Shown here piece after piece: positions 19,352-28,724 of a stretch of DNA of 64,000 nucleotides; within the stretch, counting starts at the first letter, position 1; each line of letters starts with the position of its first letter. The position numbers were made by a program, and so were the translations under genes. This DNA comes from Fluviicola sp. (GTDB taxonomy: Bacteria; Bacteroidota; Bacteroidia; Flavobacteriales_D; Crocinitomicaceae). The DNA lies in the NCBI GenBank assembly GCA_002734085.1, contig NVXV01000009.1, positions 95,423-159,422 on the forward strand, read 5' to 3'. Below the pieces are notes generated by a model that was not told the origin of the DNA, searched no databases, and saw nothing but the letters and a program-made list of their open reading frames with translations.

Positions 19352-19420
19352 AATTTTGTTTTTAATGATTAATGTTTACTTTTAAGCAAATGTTATTCCA
19401 AAATTACAAATAAAAAAGAT

Positions 19421-19702
19421 ATGAATAGAGTTTTTAGTATTTTACTTGGTGGCGCATTTCTTTTGCTAACTTCTTGTGGCGGAGGATGGAACGATGAGCG
19501 TCAAACGAAAATTAAAAATGATTGTATTTCTGAAGGAAATTATGATTGTGATTGTTATGTCAAAACAACAATGGAAGTTTTTCCAAATCCTGAAGACTAT
19601 AATAAGCAATCAGATGAAGACAAAGTAAACTATGAAGAGAAGTTAAAATCTTGTGAAGTAGAAGTGGATGATTCAGCTGATGAAGAGCTTGAGTCGTTTT
19701 AA
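19421..19702 (+). CDS. Small hypothetical lipoprotein
   Basis: 93 residues. A short signal segment (FSILLGGAFLLLTSC) has a lipobox with Cys at about residue 19. The mature part is acidic and carries a Cys cluster (DCISEGNYDCDCYV and a later SCEVEVDD). This pattern recurs in small Bacteroidetes lipoproteins of unknown role. It diverges from the chalcone-isomerase-like gene (69-nt gap) and is followed by a strong terminator. Confidence 0.7.
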   Translation: MNRVFSILLGGAFLLLTSCGGGWNDERQTKIKNDCISEGNYDCDCYVKTTMEVFPNPEDYNKQSDEDKVNYEEKLKSCEVEVDDSADEELESF

Positions 19703-19730
19703 ACTTTGTTTTCACGTGAAAATGAATTGA

Positions 19731-19763
19731 AAGCAGTCCCGAATTCTCGGGACTGTTTTTTTT
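19731..19763. terminator. Bidirectional terminator after small lipoprotein gene
   Basis: Perfect 9-bp stem CAGTCCCGA (19734-19742) / TCGGGACTG (19747-19755) with an ATTC loop and T8. The T-run overlaps the stop codon of the convergent DUF58 gene, which ends at 19762. Confidence 0.88.
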
Positions 19764-20682
19764 ATATCATCTTTTTCCTTTTTGTCAAATACTGAATAAG
19801 GACATCATTGAATAATTCATTCGTATCAGCCTGTTTAAAATCAATACCGAAAGCACCACATTTTTGCTCCACTTCTTTAAAGTATTTATGTGTTTGTTCA
19901 ATATAGTGCTCTTTTACTTCGCTTGGAACAAGTTTCATTTTTTCACCTGTTTCCATATCAACCATCGTATAAGGACGGTTTTCTAATTCGAAATCCAGTT
20001 CATTTTTCTTGTCGACAACGTGAAATAAAATCACTTCGTGTTTGTTGTGTTTCAAATGCTGAAGCGCTTCAAAGAGTTGGTCTTTGTTTTCGGGGTCATC
20101 CAACATATCTGAAAATATAATCACCAAACTTCGTTTATGACTTAATTCAGCAATATCGTGTAAAGCCTGAATAGCCGAGGTAGACTTGATCTTTTTTTGG
20201 TCGTATGGTTTAAGTTGCTTCTCTAATTCAGAATACAAATACCTGTGATGACGTGTGGAAGATTTCGTTTCGGTATGAAGCTCTAGTTGATCACTAAAAA
20301 GTGAGAGCCCAACAGCATCTCGTTGCTTTTTTAATAACTCTATCAATGAAGCGATCGCATAAATACTAAACTTCATCTTACTCCATGCGTCTTTGTTTTG
20401 AAATAACATAGAACTGGAACAATCGAGTACCATTTGACAACGTAAATTGGTCTCTTCTTCGTACTTTTTTGTAAACAATTTTTCAGTTCTGGCGTACAGT
20501 TTCCAATCTACATGTCGCGTTGATTCACCCGTATTATACAGTCGGTGTTCAGCAAATTCAACAGAAAACCCATGAAATGGACTTTTGTGCATTCCTGTGA
20601 TAAATCCTTCGACAACGTGTTTGGCAAGTAGCTCTAAGCTTCCAAATTGTGCAAGGTATTCTCTCTGGATTTGTTCTGACAT
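19762..20682 (-). CDS. DUF58 domain-containing protein
   Basis: About 306 residues from the ATG at 20682 (MSEQIQREYL). An in-frame start at 20730 would add 16 residues, but the conserved family N-terminus begins at the later ATG. DUF58 proteins are cytosolic and have a von Willebrand A-like fold. They usually travel with MoxR ATPases and BatA/B-type genes in stress or envelope maturation systems. Seen: SPFHGFSVEFAEHRLYNTGESTRHVDWKLYART (the FxExRxYxxGDxxRxIDW-type core, residues about 36-68) and a MIDAS-like LDCSSSM. No MoxR gene is in the window. It lies 54 nt below nth and may be co-transcribed with it. Confidence 0.88.
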   Translation of the reverse strand: MSEQIQREYLAQFGSLELLAKHVVEGFITGMHKSPFHGFSVEFAEHRLYNTGESTRHVDWKLYARTEKLFTKKYEEETNLRCQMVLDCSSSMLFQNKDAWSKMKFSIYAIASLIELLKKQRDAVGLSLFSDQLELHTETKSSTRHHRYLYSELEKQLKPYDQKKIKSTSAIQALHDIAELSHKRSLVIIFSDMLDDPENKDQLFEALQHLKHNKHEVILFHVVDKKNELDFELENRPYTMVDMETGEKMKLVPSEVKEHYIEQTHKYFKEVEQKCGAFGIDFKQADTNELFNDVLIQYLTKRKKMI

Positions 20683-20736
20683 ACTCGAAAGATAGTGAAT
20701 TTTGAGATTAGTTAAAGGTGAATTGGGCAAAAATCA

Positions 20737-21384
20737 CTATTCCTTATACTCTTTTAACACAGATTTCCTTCCAACTTCTCTAGTGATAAAGTCAACACTC
20801 AACTTAGGACTCCTTGCCGGAGAATATTCGCGACCATAAAAGATGATTTGTAAATGCAGCTTATTCCATGTTTCTCTAGGGAAAATTTTCTTTGCATCTT
20901 TTTCCGTTTGCACCACATTTTTACCATTCGTTAGTCCCCAGCGATACATCAATCGATGGATATGCGTATCAACGGGGAATGCTGGTTCTCCAAAGGCTTG
21001 TGACATCACCACACTAGCTGTTTTGTGTCCAACTCCTGGCAAAGCTTCCAAATCTTCATAATTGTCTGGCACCTCTCCATTATGTTTGTCAATAATGATT
21101 TGTGATAAGTCATAAATTGCTTTAGACTTTCTGGGAGATAATCCGCATGGACGAATAATTTGTTTGATTTCATCCACATCCAGTCGAATCATTTCATGGG
21201 GAGTTGAAGCTCTATCAAACAGTATTGGAGTTATGGTGTTTACACGCTTGTCTGTACACTGCGCCGACAATAAAACGGCAATCAGTAATGTATAAGCGTC
21301 TTGATGATCGAGTGGGATAGGGGTGTTTGGATATAATTTTTCCAATTCATTGATTACGTATTCAGCTTTTTCTTTTCGTGTCAT
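20737..21384 (-). CDS. nth: Endonuclease III (DNA glycosylase/AP lyase) lacking the 4Fe-4S cysteines
   Basis: 215 residues. Nth removes oxidised pyrimidines and cleaves AP sites in base excision repair. The helix-hairpin-helix LEALPGVGHKTASVV is intact, with catalytic Lys121 and Asp139 (PVDTHIHR). In E. coli the C-terminus carries C-x6-C-x2-C-x5-C for a 4Fe-4S cluster. Here the matching region (FYGREYSPARSPKL, then DFITREVGRKSVLKEYKE) contains no cysteine. The only two cysteines in the protein are Cys43 and Cys80, far from the cluster site. The gene is otherwise full-length and not frameshifted. Its start overlaps the end of the upstream TPR gene by 23 nt, so the two are coupled. Confidence 0.92.
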   Translation of the reverse strand: MTRKEKAEYVINELEKLYPNTPIPLDHQDAYTLLIAVLLSAQCTDKRVNTITPILFDRASTPHEMIRLDVDEIKQIIRPCGLSPRKSKAIYDLSQIIIDKHNGEVPDNYEDLEALPGVGHKTASVVMSQAFGEPAFPVDTHIHRLMYRWGLTNGKNVVQTEKDAKKIFPRETWNKLHLQIIFYGREYSPARSPKLSVDFITREVGRKSVLKEYKE

Positions 21385-22021
21385 TTTCTTTTAGTTTAAA
21401 CCCGTTTTTCACAAAAGAAATAAACTCAATAAAAACACTTCTTTTGGAAACTACATCTTTAAAAATTTCTTTTTTTGTCTGTTGTTTGTCAGGAGTTAAC
21501 TTTTTGGGTTGAATTTTTTCTCCTTTAGGAATACTGCTTTCAGTATCAGTAGTGGCTTCCTTACTAGTTCGCCCCTCGACTTCATCAAGTGTATCAAACA
21601 TCCCTTTTTGAATTTTAGCTAACTTATCCGCTTTTTCAAAATTGCGTTGAGCCTTACTTTGATAGCCTTGTTTCTCCATCAAAAGACCCAAATTATTATG
21701 AGAAATTGCATCTTCAGGATCTATTTCTACAGCTTTCTGATAATCCTTTATAGCACCTTCTAAATCTCCAAAATAATCACGTGCATAAGCTAAGGAGGCA
21801 TATCGATACGCATTGTCTTTATCTAACTTAAGTGAAAGCAGTAAATCGTCTAAGCACTTTTTCTTCTGGTTTAAATGCAAGTAAACAACGCCCCGGTGTG
21901 ATAATATATCGGGGTGGTTAGGTGCTTCAGCCAGCGCTTTATTAAAAGCTATCAGCGATTTATCCAACTTTTGTTGGTCGAGTAATTCTTGTGCTTTTTT
22001 ATGATGCGAATTAATATACAT
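21362..22021 (-). CDS. TPR-repeat protein
   Basis: 219 residues, no signal peptide. Tetratricopeptide repeats fill about residues 1-135 (HKKAQELLDQQKLDKSLIAFNKAL; ILSHRGVVYLHLNQ; AYRYASLAYARDYFGDLEGAIKDYQKAVEID; ISHNNLGLLMEKQG, each a TPR helix pair quoted in part). The C-terminal 80 residues are polar and Lys-rich and look unstructured. It is probably a cytosolic scaffold of unknown partner. It overlaps nth by 23 nt and starts 29 nt from the divergent small gene at 22051. Confidence 0.82.
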   Translation of the reverse strand: MYINSHHKKAQELLDQQKLDKSLIAFNKALAEAPNHPDILSHRGVVYLHLNQKKKCLDDLLLSLKLDKDNAYRYASLAYARDYFGDLEGAIKDYQKAVEIDPEDAISHNNLGLLMEKQGYQSKAQRNFEKADKLAKIQKGMFDTLDEVEGRTSKEATTDTESSIPKGEKIQPKKLTPDKQQTKKEIFKDVVSKRSVFIEFISFVKNGFKLKENDTKRKS

Positions 22022-22050
22022 TTGTACTATTAAAATTGAATTTCAAAGTT

Positions 22051-22278
22051 ATGGACTTTCCGCAATATAGAAAACGTTTTGACAGTAAGTCTTTTTATAA
22101 AATAATAAACGAACGAACCTTTGAAGAAGTTCAGTTAATTGGTGACAAAGTGTTCAAACATCAAATTAAGGCTGACAAATACTTTGAAATCATTCAAATT
22201 CAGGACATGCTAAAAGCAGAAGGAGGGATGTATTTTTTTTCTAATGAGCTAGAGTACAATAAATACCAAAAAGCGTAA
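22051..22278 (+). CDS. Small hypothetical protein
   Basis: 75 residues from the ATG at 22051; a TTG at 22036 would add five. It is not recognised. The composition is ordinary for a soluble protein (DFPQYRKRFDSKSFYKI ... MYFFSNELEYNKYQKA), with no signal peptide or membrane segment. It stands alone between the divergent TPR gene and the convergent SpoIIE-type gene, ending 8 nt before the latter's stop. Start-codon context and compact spacing favour a real gene. Confidence 0.55.
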   Translation: MDFPQYRKRFDSKSFYKIINERTFEEVQLIGDKVFKHQIKADKYFEIIQIQDMLKAEGGMYFFSNELEYNKYQKA

Positions 22279-22286
22279 ACGAAAGA

Positions 22287-24626
22287 TTAGATTCTAACTG
22301 CAACAATACAAATATCATCTACTTGTTCATAGTCTCCCATCCAGGTGTTTAATTCTTTTTCTAAAAGTTCTTTATGCTCTTCAATAGGATGGTGTTGAAT
22401 AGATAAAAGAAACGCTCTAAATTTTCCAACTTTGTATTTCTTACCTTTTTCACCCCCAAACTGGTCGACAAATCCATCGGAGAACAAATAAATTGTATCG
22501 CTTTTACTTATAGATATTGAATGGGTAGTGAAAGGATTGGCATTGTGATAAATACCAATGGGCTGCTTATCGGGTTTAAATTCTTTTAAATTAAGTTTAT
22601 TCATGGTATTTGAAATAATCCAAAGTGGATTGTTTGCGCCCGCCCATTTAATCTCACTTTTATCTTCATTGAAAGCACACAAACTAATATCCATTCCATC
22701 ATTTACCGACTCACCACTTTTTTCCAATTTTTCGATGATAATTTTTCGAGTGAGGTCTAATATTTTTCCAGGTTCAGTAACCTTTTCTTCTAATAATACT
22801 TTTGACAGCGCATTAGAGCAAATCACACTGATCATTGCTCCAGGAACACCATGTCCTGTACAATCAGCAACAGCTAAATATGTTTTGTTTTCAAAAGTCT
22901 CTGTCCAGTAAAAATCGCCGCTTACTACATCTTTTGGTTCAAATATTACGAATCCTTTATCCAGACTATCTGCTAACCTTGATTTTGAAGGCAAAATTGC
23001 TTCTTGTATTCGTTTGGCATAATTGATTGAATCTGAAATTTCTTGATTTTTAACCTCTACAATATCTTTTTGTTTCTCAATGATGTTATTTTGCTTTTTC
23101 GTCACTTTGAAACGATTGAACATTATAAAAGCAAAAATCAATATGAGTAGTGCTACAACTCCAAGTGTGATTTGTTGATTTTGTTTTGACTTTAATTCTT
23201 TTTCCTTTTGTTCAACTAATAGCTCATTTACTTTGTTTTGTTCGGCAAAAGCAACACTATCTGCAATTTTCTTCATGCGATAATTGTACTCAGTTTCTTT
23301 CTCTATTGCAGCTTTTTTGTTTTCCAGACTATTTAGTTCATCTCTTAAGTTTATGAATTTATGATAGTAACTAAGTGAGTTTTTAAAATCTTCAACCTGG
23401 TAATAATATTCATAGAACTTATGATATGCAGACATTCTAAATTTATCAGAATTCATATCTTCAGCAGACTGTAACATCTTTTTGTATAAAGGAAGACACT
23501 TTTCAACCTCTCCTAATTTAGAGTACGTTGTTCCTAGGGATGAATATGCAGTAATTAACTGTCGCTTTGATTTATTTCTTTCTCCTATTTCAATTGCTTC
23601 TAATAGATAAGTTTGTGCTTCTTTGTACCTTTCTAATTTATTAAGTACGTTCGCAACATTCGTATTGGCAGACATGATATTCTCCTCGACATTCACCTCT
23701 CTAGCTATTTTTAAGGCATCTTCATAATACTCAAGAGCTTCGTCGTATTTTTCCTGATTTTTAAGAGCAACCCCCATATTGTTATACATTCTACCAATGT
23801 CTTTCTTGTTACCGTTCTGCTCATATAACTCAATTGATTTTTTATAATAGTCAATGGCCAGATCATAGTCTTCCATATTCTTATAGAGAATCCCAATGTT
23901 ACTTAAGACTCCTGCTATTCGATTAATACTTTTCGATTCTTTAGCCAGGTCTAGTGCTCTGAAATTATAGTCTAAAGCTTTTTTATACTTTCCCTGGTTT
24001 TTGAATATAACAGCTGATGTTCCAATTGCTTTCGATTGAATACTCACATCTTTGGTCATTTTGGCAATTCTATTGGCTTCTTCATAGTGAAGTAAAGCCT
24101 CATCGTATTTTCCTCGGATGTGATGAGAAACTCCAAACCACATTAAAGTCTTTGAGTAGATTTTTAAAGCGTTAAGTCGCGCAGGCTTGTGACTCTTGAA
24201 TTCCATTGGTTTTAAAATGTCTATCGCTTTAAAACCAAGTGAGTCAGACATCTCAAACATTCTCTGTTTATAGAAAAGTTTTCCTTTTGAGGAGTATCCG
24301 CGAGCTTTAAAAACTTCTAAATACAGTTGTTTCTCTTCATTTAATTTCGTCTTCCATTTTTCTACGGCCTTATCACTTAAGCCAATTGCATTGTCAAAAT
24401 AATGTATAGAAGAATCAAGAGTACTCTCATTTTTAGAGAATTGCCATCCTAACTCTAGGTAAACATCAATTATCACTGTATCCCTCAGAAAACTCTCAGA
24501 AGCGGGTAGGTTTTCGATTACTGAAAATAAGGAGTCAATTTTCTTTTGATCCTGTCCAAAAGATTGGACACAAACAAGTAATGTAAATAGAAATATTGAA
24601 ACCTTTCCCAGCAAATTAAAACGCAT
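22287..24626 (-). CDS. TPR sensor protein with SpoIIE/PP2C-type serine phosphatase domain
   Basis: 779 residues. A signal peptide ends at VQSFGQ (about 25). A periplasmic array of TPRs follows (about 145-420, for example KAIGTSAVIFKNQGKYKKALDYN and RMYNNMGVALKNQEKYDEALEYY, given in part), then a coiled-coil with one transmembrane helix (about 488-506, ITLGVVALLILIFAFIMF) and a second coiled-coil (510-545). A cytosolic SpoIIE/PP2C phosphatase ends the protein (about 560-779) with ADCTGHGVPGAMIS, NDGMDISLCAF and IYLFSDGFVDQFGG (Mn-binding Asp residues). It is likely a membrane signalling protein acting on an anti-anti-sigma-type partner. No such partner is adjacent. Monocistronic, with a 284-nt upstream gap. 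Confidence 0.88.
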   Translation of the reverse strand: MRFNLLGKVSIFLFTLLVCVQSFGQDQKKIDSLFSVIENLPASESFLRDTVIIDVYLELGWQFSKNESTLDSSIHYFDNAIGLSDKAVEKWKTKLNEEKQLYLEVFKARGYSSKGKLFYKQRMFEMSDSLGFKAIDILKPMEFKSHKPARLNALKIYSKTLMWFGVSHHIRGKYDEALLHYEEANRIAKMTKDVSIQSKAIGTSAVIFKNQGKYKKALDYNFRALDLAKESKSINRIAGVLSNIGILYKNMEDYDLAIDYYKKSIELYEQNGNKKDIGRMYNNMGVALKNQEKYDEALEYYEDALKIAREVNVEENIMSANTNVANVLNKLERYKEAQTYLLEAIEIGERNKSKRQLITAYSSLGTTYSKLGEVEKCLPLYKKMLQSAEDMNSDKFRMSAYHKFYEYYYQVEDFKNSLSYYHKFINLRDELNSLENKKAAIEKETEYNYRMKKIADSVAFAEQNKVNELLVEQKEKELKSKQNQQITLGVVALLILIFAFIMFNRFKVTKKQNNIIEKQKDIVEVKNQEISDSINYAKRIQEAILPSKSRLADSLDKGFVIFEPKDVVSGDFYWTETFENKTYLAVADCTGHGVPGAMISVICSNALSKVLLEEKVTEPGKILDLTRKIIIEKLEKSGESVNDGMDISLCAFNEDKSEIKWAGANNPLWIISNTMNKLNLKEFKPDKQPIGIYHNANPFTTHSISISKSDTIYLFSDGFVDQFGGEKGKKYKVGKFRAFLLSIQHHPIEEHKELLEKELNTWMGDYEQVDDICIVAVRI

Positions 24627-24851
24627 TTAAAAATATTGTTTGTCAGGCGAATATAGAAATTATATTTTTAAATGCAGTAATATTTAATTTAGTGAGAATT
24701 CATCTTGTTTTGTAGAGAAAAAAATCAATATAATGCTGTTTTGGAGTAGTAAACATTAATGAAATTAAGTTTTTAAAATCATTTTTTTCTATTGTAAGTT
24801 AGATTCAAATTGATGATAAAAACTTCAAAAAAAGTAAACCAATTCAGAGGT

Positions 24852-24885
24852 AAATAAAAAAGGCTGTCCCTTAATGAAACAGCCT
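24852..24885 (-). terminator. Terminator for the lipoprotein gene at 24911-25585
   Basis: Stem AGGCTGT (24861-24867) / ACAGCCT (24879-24885). On the minus strand it is followed by a T6 run (plus-strand A-run 24855-24860). It lies 26 nt past the minus-strand stop. Confidence 0.75.
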
Positions 24886-24910
24886 TCAATAAAATAATGA
24901 TTGTAAATTA

Positions 24911-25585
24911 TTAGCTATCTAATTCCTCACTTTCATTTGCTTCTCCTTCAATTAGTTTTATTGAGTTTGACATTTCTTCTAATACATCAGCATATTTATC
25001 TTTTCGACTATTTAATGTCCAAGCCATCACCATGTAAACATTGTCTTTTCCTTCAACAAAAGTGTACAAGTAATACAGTTTTGCATTGAGTCCTGGAACA
25101 CTTCCTTCAATAGCAATTTGTTCAGCATTAAGTCCGTTTATTGTTAAGGACTTTGGTTCTGACATTTTATCAATTTGCATGTCTTCACTTATAAAGTTCG
25201 TTTGCACAACTCTATAATTTTCAACCACAGATAATGAATCGTCATATCCCTCTAAAGATTTAAAAACTGAAATAAACTCATCAGTAGGTTCGTCTATTAC
25301 TATAATATAAGTTTCTTTATAAATATTTTGACTTTGGAATGAAGCCTCGTCATTTAAGCTCGTAACTTGAGTCATAAATTCAGGAACTTCCATGGAGTAT
25401 TGATTTTTCACTTCAATTACCTTGGTTGCTGTAGTAGCCTTTTCTTCTTCCTTTGTGACATCTTTGACTTCTTCCGTTTTTGAAGAAGATGTATTCATTG
25501 AATCATCATAACTTATAGATTCACCACATGAAAATGTAGTGATACCAATTAAAATAAATGCACAATTTCTTGTAAATGTTTTCAT
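24911..25585 (-). CDS. Lipoprotein with PsbP/DUF1795-like domain
   Basis: 224 residues. The lipoprotein signal ends at GITTFSCGES (Cys about residue 20). A short Lys/Glu/Thr-rich linker follows, then a domain of about 150 residues (VKNQYSMEVPEFMTQVTSLNDEA ... VYMVMAWTLNSRKDKYADVLEEMSNSIKLI, given in part). The pattern of a short strand SMEVPxFM, a mid GLNAEQIAIEG and a closing amphipathic helix with SIKL resembles PsbP/Mog1-like DUF1795 proteins. The tail is acidic. Function unknown; probably anchored on the periplasmic side of an envelope membrane. Confidence 0.65.
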   Translation of the reverse strand: MKTFTRNCAFILIGITTFSCGESISYDDSMNTSSSKTEEVKDVTKEEEKATTATKVIEVKNQYSMEVPEFMTQVTSLNDEASFQSQNIYKETYIIVIDEPTDEFISVFKSLEGYDDSLSVVENYRVVQTNFISEDMQIDKMSEPKSLTINGLNAEQIAIEGSVPGLNAKLYYLYTFVEGKDNVYMVMAWTLNSRKDKYADVLEEMSNSIKLIEGEANESEELDS

Positions 25586-25667
25586 AATAGAGTTGTTTTT
25601 CGTGAAAGTAGATAAAAAAGAGACTATTTCTACAAGATTTTAAATAAAAATACTGTAATTCAGTGTT

Positions 25668-27257
25668 TTATTTCACTTTGAATTCAGAAGTTTTGTGGAA
25701 TGTTATATCCGGATAATCTCTTTCGGCCATTTCTAATAAGAAAGGTGTTTCAGCTAAAAATACTAGATTATCGTCTTTGTCTTTAGCAATGTTTCCTATT
25801 TTAGCCTTCAGGAAATTATCAAGTTGTGTTTGCCTATCAGATGTAATCCAACATGCTTTATGAAAATTGAGAGGTGTAAAAGAACATTTGGCACCATATT
25901 CATGTGTTAAGCGATGAAGAATAACATCAAACTGCAGTTGACCAACAGTCCCAACAATTTTACGACTTCCTGGTTCCTGTATAAATAATTGAGCCACTCC
26001 TTCGTCCATCAACTGACGAATACCTTTATCCAACTGTTTGGATTTCATAGGGTCATCATTTCTTAATTCTTGGAATATTTCAGGTGAGAAAGAAGGTATT
26101 CCTACAAAATTCATGTCGGTACCCTCTGTGAGGGTATCACCAATTTTAAAGTTTCCAGTATCGTAGAGTCCAACAACATCTCCAGGAAAGGCTTCATCCA
26201 CAACACTTTTGTCTTTCGCCATAAAAGAGGTTGGGTTTGGGAATTTGAGTTTTTTTCCTTTTCTAACATGTTTGTAGAAGGTATTTCTCTCAAATTTTCC
26301 AGAAACAATTCTTAAAAAAGCAATGCGATCACGGTGTTTAGGGTCTAAATTGGCATGTATTTTAAATACAAATCCCGAAAACTTATTATCTGAAGGCTCG
26401 ATAAATTTAATATCTGTGTCACGTCCTCTGGGAGATGGAGAAATTTCAACAAAGGTATGAAGCAACTCTTTTACACCAAAGTTGTTTACTGCTGAACCAA
26501 AAAACACGGGTGCAACTTCTCCCGATAAGTATGTTTTTTGATCAAAATTATCGTAGACACCATTTATTAACTCAACTTCCTCTCTTAGTTCATTTGCAAA
26601 TTTTTCACCTACAATTTCGTCCAGCTGAGGGTCAGACAAGTCGTTGAATTTCATTAAAACATCCTCAATTTTTGTCTTGTTTGCGTGAAACAGATTTAGT
26701 TCCTTATCATACAAATTATAAACGCCTTTAAAATCTTCACCATCACCAATCGGCCATGTTAAAGGGCGTACTTTAATATCTAATTTCTCCTCTATCTCAT
26801 CCAGTAAATCAAATGGGTCTTTGCCAAATCGATCCATTTTATTAATAAACACAATAACAGGAGTATTACGCATGCGACAAACTTCCATTAATTTTTCAGT
26901 CTGACTTTCAACACCGTTGGCATTATCAATTACAAGAATAACACTATCAACTGCAGTAAGTGTTCTGTACGTATCTTCCGCGAAGTCCTTATGACCAGGG
27001 GTGTCTAGAATGTTAATTTGTTTATTCAAATATTCAAACGCCATAACAGATGTGGCAACAGAAATTCCACGTTGTTTTTCAATTTCCATAAAATCGGAAG
27101 TAGCAGTTTTTTTTATTTTATTGTTTTTTACTGCTCCAGCTGACTGTATAGCACCACCAAATAATAACAACTTCTCTGTTAAAGTGGTTTTACCAGCATC
27201 GGGGTGAGATATAATACCAAAGGTACGTCTTTTTTCTACTGCCTCTTTATTTGTCAT
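25668..27257 (-). CDS. prfC: Peptide chain release factor 3
   Basis: 529 residues, normal RF3 length. RF3 is a translational GTPase that recycles RF1/RF2 from the ribosome. Seen: G1 [15 protein letters not shown]; switch [20 protein letters not shown]3 [16 protein letters not shown]4 FINKMDR; and domain III features such as [16 protein letters not shown]. It stands alone, divergent from the L,D-transpeptidase gene over 86 nt, with a TACATTTG -7 box on its strand. Confidence 0.97.
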   Translation of the reverse strand: MTNKEAVEKRRTFGIISHPDAGKTTLTEKLLLFGGAIQSAGAVKNNKIKKTATSDFMEIEKQRGISVATSVMAFEYLNKQINILDTPGHKDFAEDTYRTLTAVDSVILVIDNANGVESQTEKLMEVCRMRNTPVIVFINKMDRFGKDPFDLLDEIEEKLDIKVRPLTWPIGDGEDFKGVYNLYDKELNLFHANKTKIEDVLMKFNDLSDPQLDEIVGEKFANELREEVELINGVYDNFDQKTYLSGEVAPVFFGSAVNNFGVKELLHTFVEISPSPRGRDTDIKFIEPSDNKFSGFVFKIHANLDPKHRDRIAFLRIVSGKFERNTFYKHVRKGKKLKFPNPTSFMAKDKSVVDEAFPGDVVGLYDTGNFKIGDTLTEGTDMNFVGIPSFSPEIFQELRNDDPMKSKQLDKGIRQLMDEGVAQLFIQEPGSRKIVGTVGQLQFDVILHRLTHEYGAKCSFTPLNFHKACWITSDRQTQLDNFLKAKIGNIAKDKDDNLVFLAETPFLLEMAERDYPDITFHKTSEFKVK

Positions 27258-27308
27258 AAAACGTATGGAATTGAACGTGTAAAACTAAGCCTTGCTCGAA
27301 ATTTGGTG

Positions 27309-27316
27309 CAAATGTA
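27309..27316 (-). promoter_or_regulatory. Candidate -7 box (TACATTTG) for prfC
   Basis: Exact TAnnTTTG on the minus strand, 52 nt upstream of the prfC ATG. The -33 element is unclear. Confidence 0.45.
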
Positions 27317-27328
27317 CGGACATTTTAT

Positions 27329-27336
27329 TAGTTTTG
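27329..27336 (+). promoter_or_regulatory. Candidate -7 box (TAGTTTTG) for the L,D-transpeptidase gene
   Basis: Matches TAnnTTTG on plus, 7 nt upstream of the ATG at 27344, with a TTG 23 nt further upstream (27303-27305). It is so close to the start that it implies a leaderless or very short leader transcript, which is why confidence is low. Confidence 0.3.
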
Positions 27337-27343
27337 TCGTTCT

Positions 27344-28081
27344 ATGCGCTCAAATTTAAGCTTTAAATTACTATTATTCTTAGTTGTTTCTGTTCTATTG
27401 ATGAACTTTTCAGACAATCCTCCAAAAGATGAAAATCAAACATCTTTACTTCATGAGTGGCAGCAATTAGTTTACTCGAATTATGCTTGTTTAAATGATA
27501 CATCACTGAATGTAGAGGCGTTCAGACAGGGGTTGCATGGATTTTTTGAATTACGTGCACAAGAAAAAATATCAAATGAGAAGTTCTTAACAATTGTTGA
27601 TTTTACGCAACATTCTTCAAAAAAGAGAATGTATGTAATCGATATGGAGAGTTTTGAAATTGTATATAAGTCATTATGTTCTCATGGTAAAAATACAGGT
27701 GGAGCAGAGGCGAAACATTTTTCAAATAAGGTAGGTAGTTTGCAGAGTAGTTTAGGATTTTATATCGCTCAAGAAATATATAGTGGTAAATTTGATTTAG
27801 CTATGCGATTGGATGGTCTAGAGTATTGTAATTACAATGCGCGAGATCGTGGAATAGTTGTTCACGGCGCTAAATATGCAAACCCTGAATTTATGAAGAA
27901 AAACGACAATGTGTTAGGTAGAAGTTATGGTTGTCCTGCACTTCCTGAGAATCAGGCTGAGAATATAATTACTGCAATTAAAGGGGGGTCTTGTTTTTTC
28001 ATATATGCTGAAAACAAACATTATAAAAAGCGTTCAAAAATCTTAAACAACTTTGATTTTCTAACGAGAATTTTTGATTGA
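27344..28081 (+). CDS. L,D-transpeptidase catalytic-domain protein (YkuD_2 type)
   Basis: 245 residues with an N-terminal signal anchor (LLLFLVVSVLLMNFS). The catalytic region (about 80-230) follows the murein L,D-transpeptidase YkuD_2 pattern: FTIVDFTQHSSKKRMYVID-like strands, SHGKNTGG, the IVVHGAKYANPEF motif with His174, and GRSYGCPALPE with the nucleophile Cys197. Such exported enzymes cross-link or modify peptidoglycan, or act on related peptides. It diverges from prfC. The gap to the next gene contains a small palindrome at 28101-28116. Confidence 0.88.
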   Translation: MRSNLSFKLLLFLVVSVLLMNFSDNPPKDENQTSLLHEWQQLVYSNYACLNDTSLNVEAFRQGLHGFFELRAQEKISNEKFLTIVDFTQHSSKKRMYVIDMESFEIVYKSLCSHGKNTGGAEAKHFSNKVGSLQSSLGFYIAQEIYSGKFDLAMRLDGLEYCNYNARDRGIVVHGAKYANPEFMKKNDNVLGRSYGCPALPENQAENIITAIKGGSCFFIYAENKHYKKRSKILNNFDFLTRIFD

Positions 28082-28100
28082 ATCTTCCAAGATTTTTAAA

Positions 28101-28116
28101 ACTGATATTAATCAGT
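28101..28116. repeat. Short palindrome, possible operator
   Basis: ACTGAT-ATTA-ATCAGT, a perfect 6-bp inverted repeat with a 4-nt spacer. It lies 20 nt after the transpeptidase stop and about 60 nt upstream of the next gene. There is no T-run, so it does not look like a terminator. Confidence 0.3.
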
Positions 28117-28174
28117 GCTTATACCTACAATTTATCATTCTTTCTACTCTTCTTAATAACGATTTTTGTGCTCA

Positions 28175-28597
28175 ATGGAAGCACGCTTACTCTATATCAG
28201 AGAAAATGAAATGAACACTAAACTTTCACGCATCTTAAATGCTGTTAGAGCGAAGGATGTTCGATTTTTTATTTTGGTCGAAATAAAACCAATTCAGGAT
28301 GATTCCATGCCTATGATTAATGGATTGAAGGAGATTAGATTAAACAAGGTTAAAGATAAAATTGAAGATTGGTTTAACGAAAATCTTTCAAACGACATAA
28401 ACTTTGAGTTATCTGTATTTGAAGGAAAACCGAGTAAAGAAAAACCGCCAACCAGCTTGAAAGGAATTAATAAGCTCTTCGTATTTGTTGATACTTCTAA
28501 TGATATTCGAATTGTTCCCTTTTTAAAAGCTCAGTTGAACCCTGAAGAAATTGTGTTTTTCCAGATAAACGACCTGGAAAAAATAGATCTACCGTAG
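28175..28597 (+). CDS. Hypothetical protein upstream of the phosphorelay cassette
   Basis: About 140 residues from the ATG at 28175 (MEARLLYIRENE). An ATG at 28211 (MNTKLSRILNAV) is equally possible and a TTG at 28166 less so. Not recognised. It is soluble, with mixed alpha/beta pattern and a hydrophobic strand near the middle (RFFILVEIK) and near the end (KLFVFVDTS). It is separated by 127 nt from the response regulator gene, so it may or may not belong to that operon. Confidence 0.55.
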   Translation: MEARLLYIRENEMNTKLSRILNAVRAKDVRFFILVEIKPIQDDSMPMINGLKEIRLNKVKDKIEDWFNENLSNDINFELSVFEGKPSKEKPPTSLKGINKLFVFVDTSNDIRIVPFLKAQLNPEEIVFFQINDLEKIDLP

Positions 28598-28724
28598 AGA
28601 AATTAATTGGATTAATTCTTTATTTTACAAATATGTGTAGAAAATATTCTACATTTATTGAAAATTGTGAACTTTTTAGAGATTATGGTGTTGTGATAAA
28701 AAGCAAAAGAAGAGTAAGTTTACT

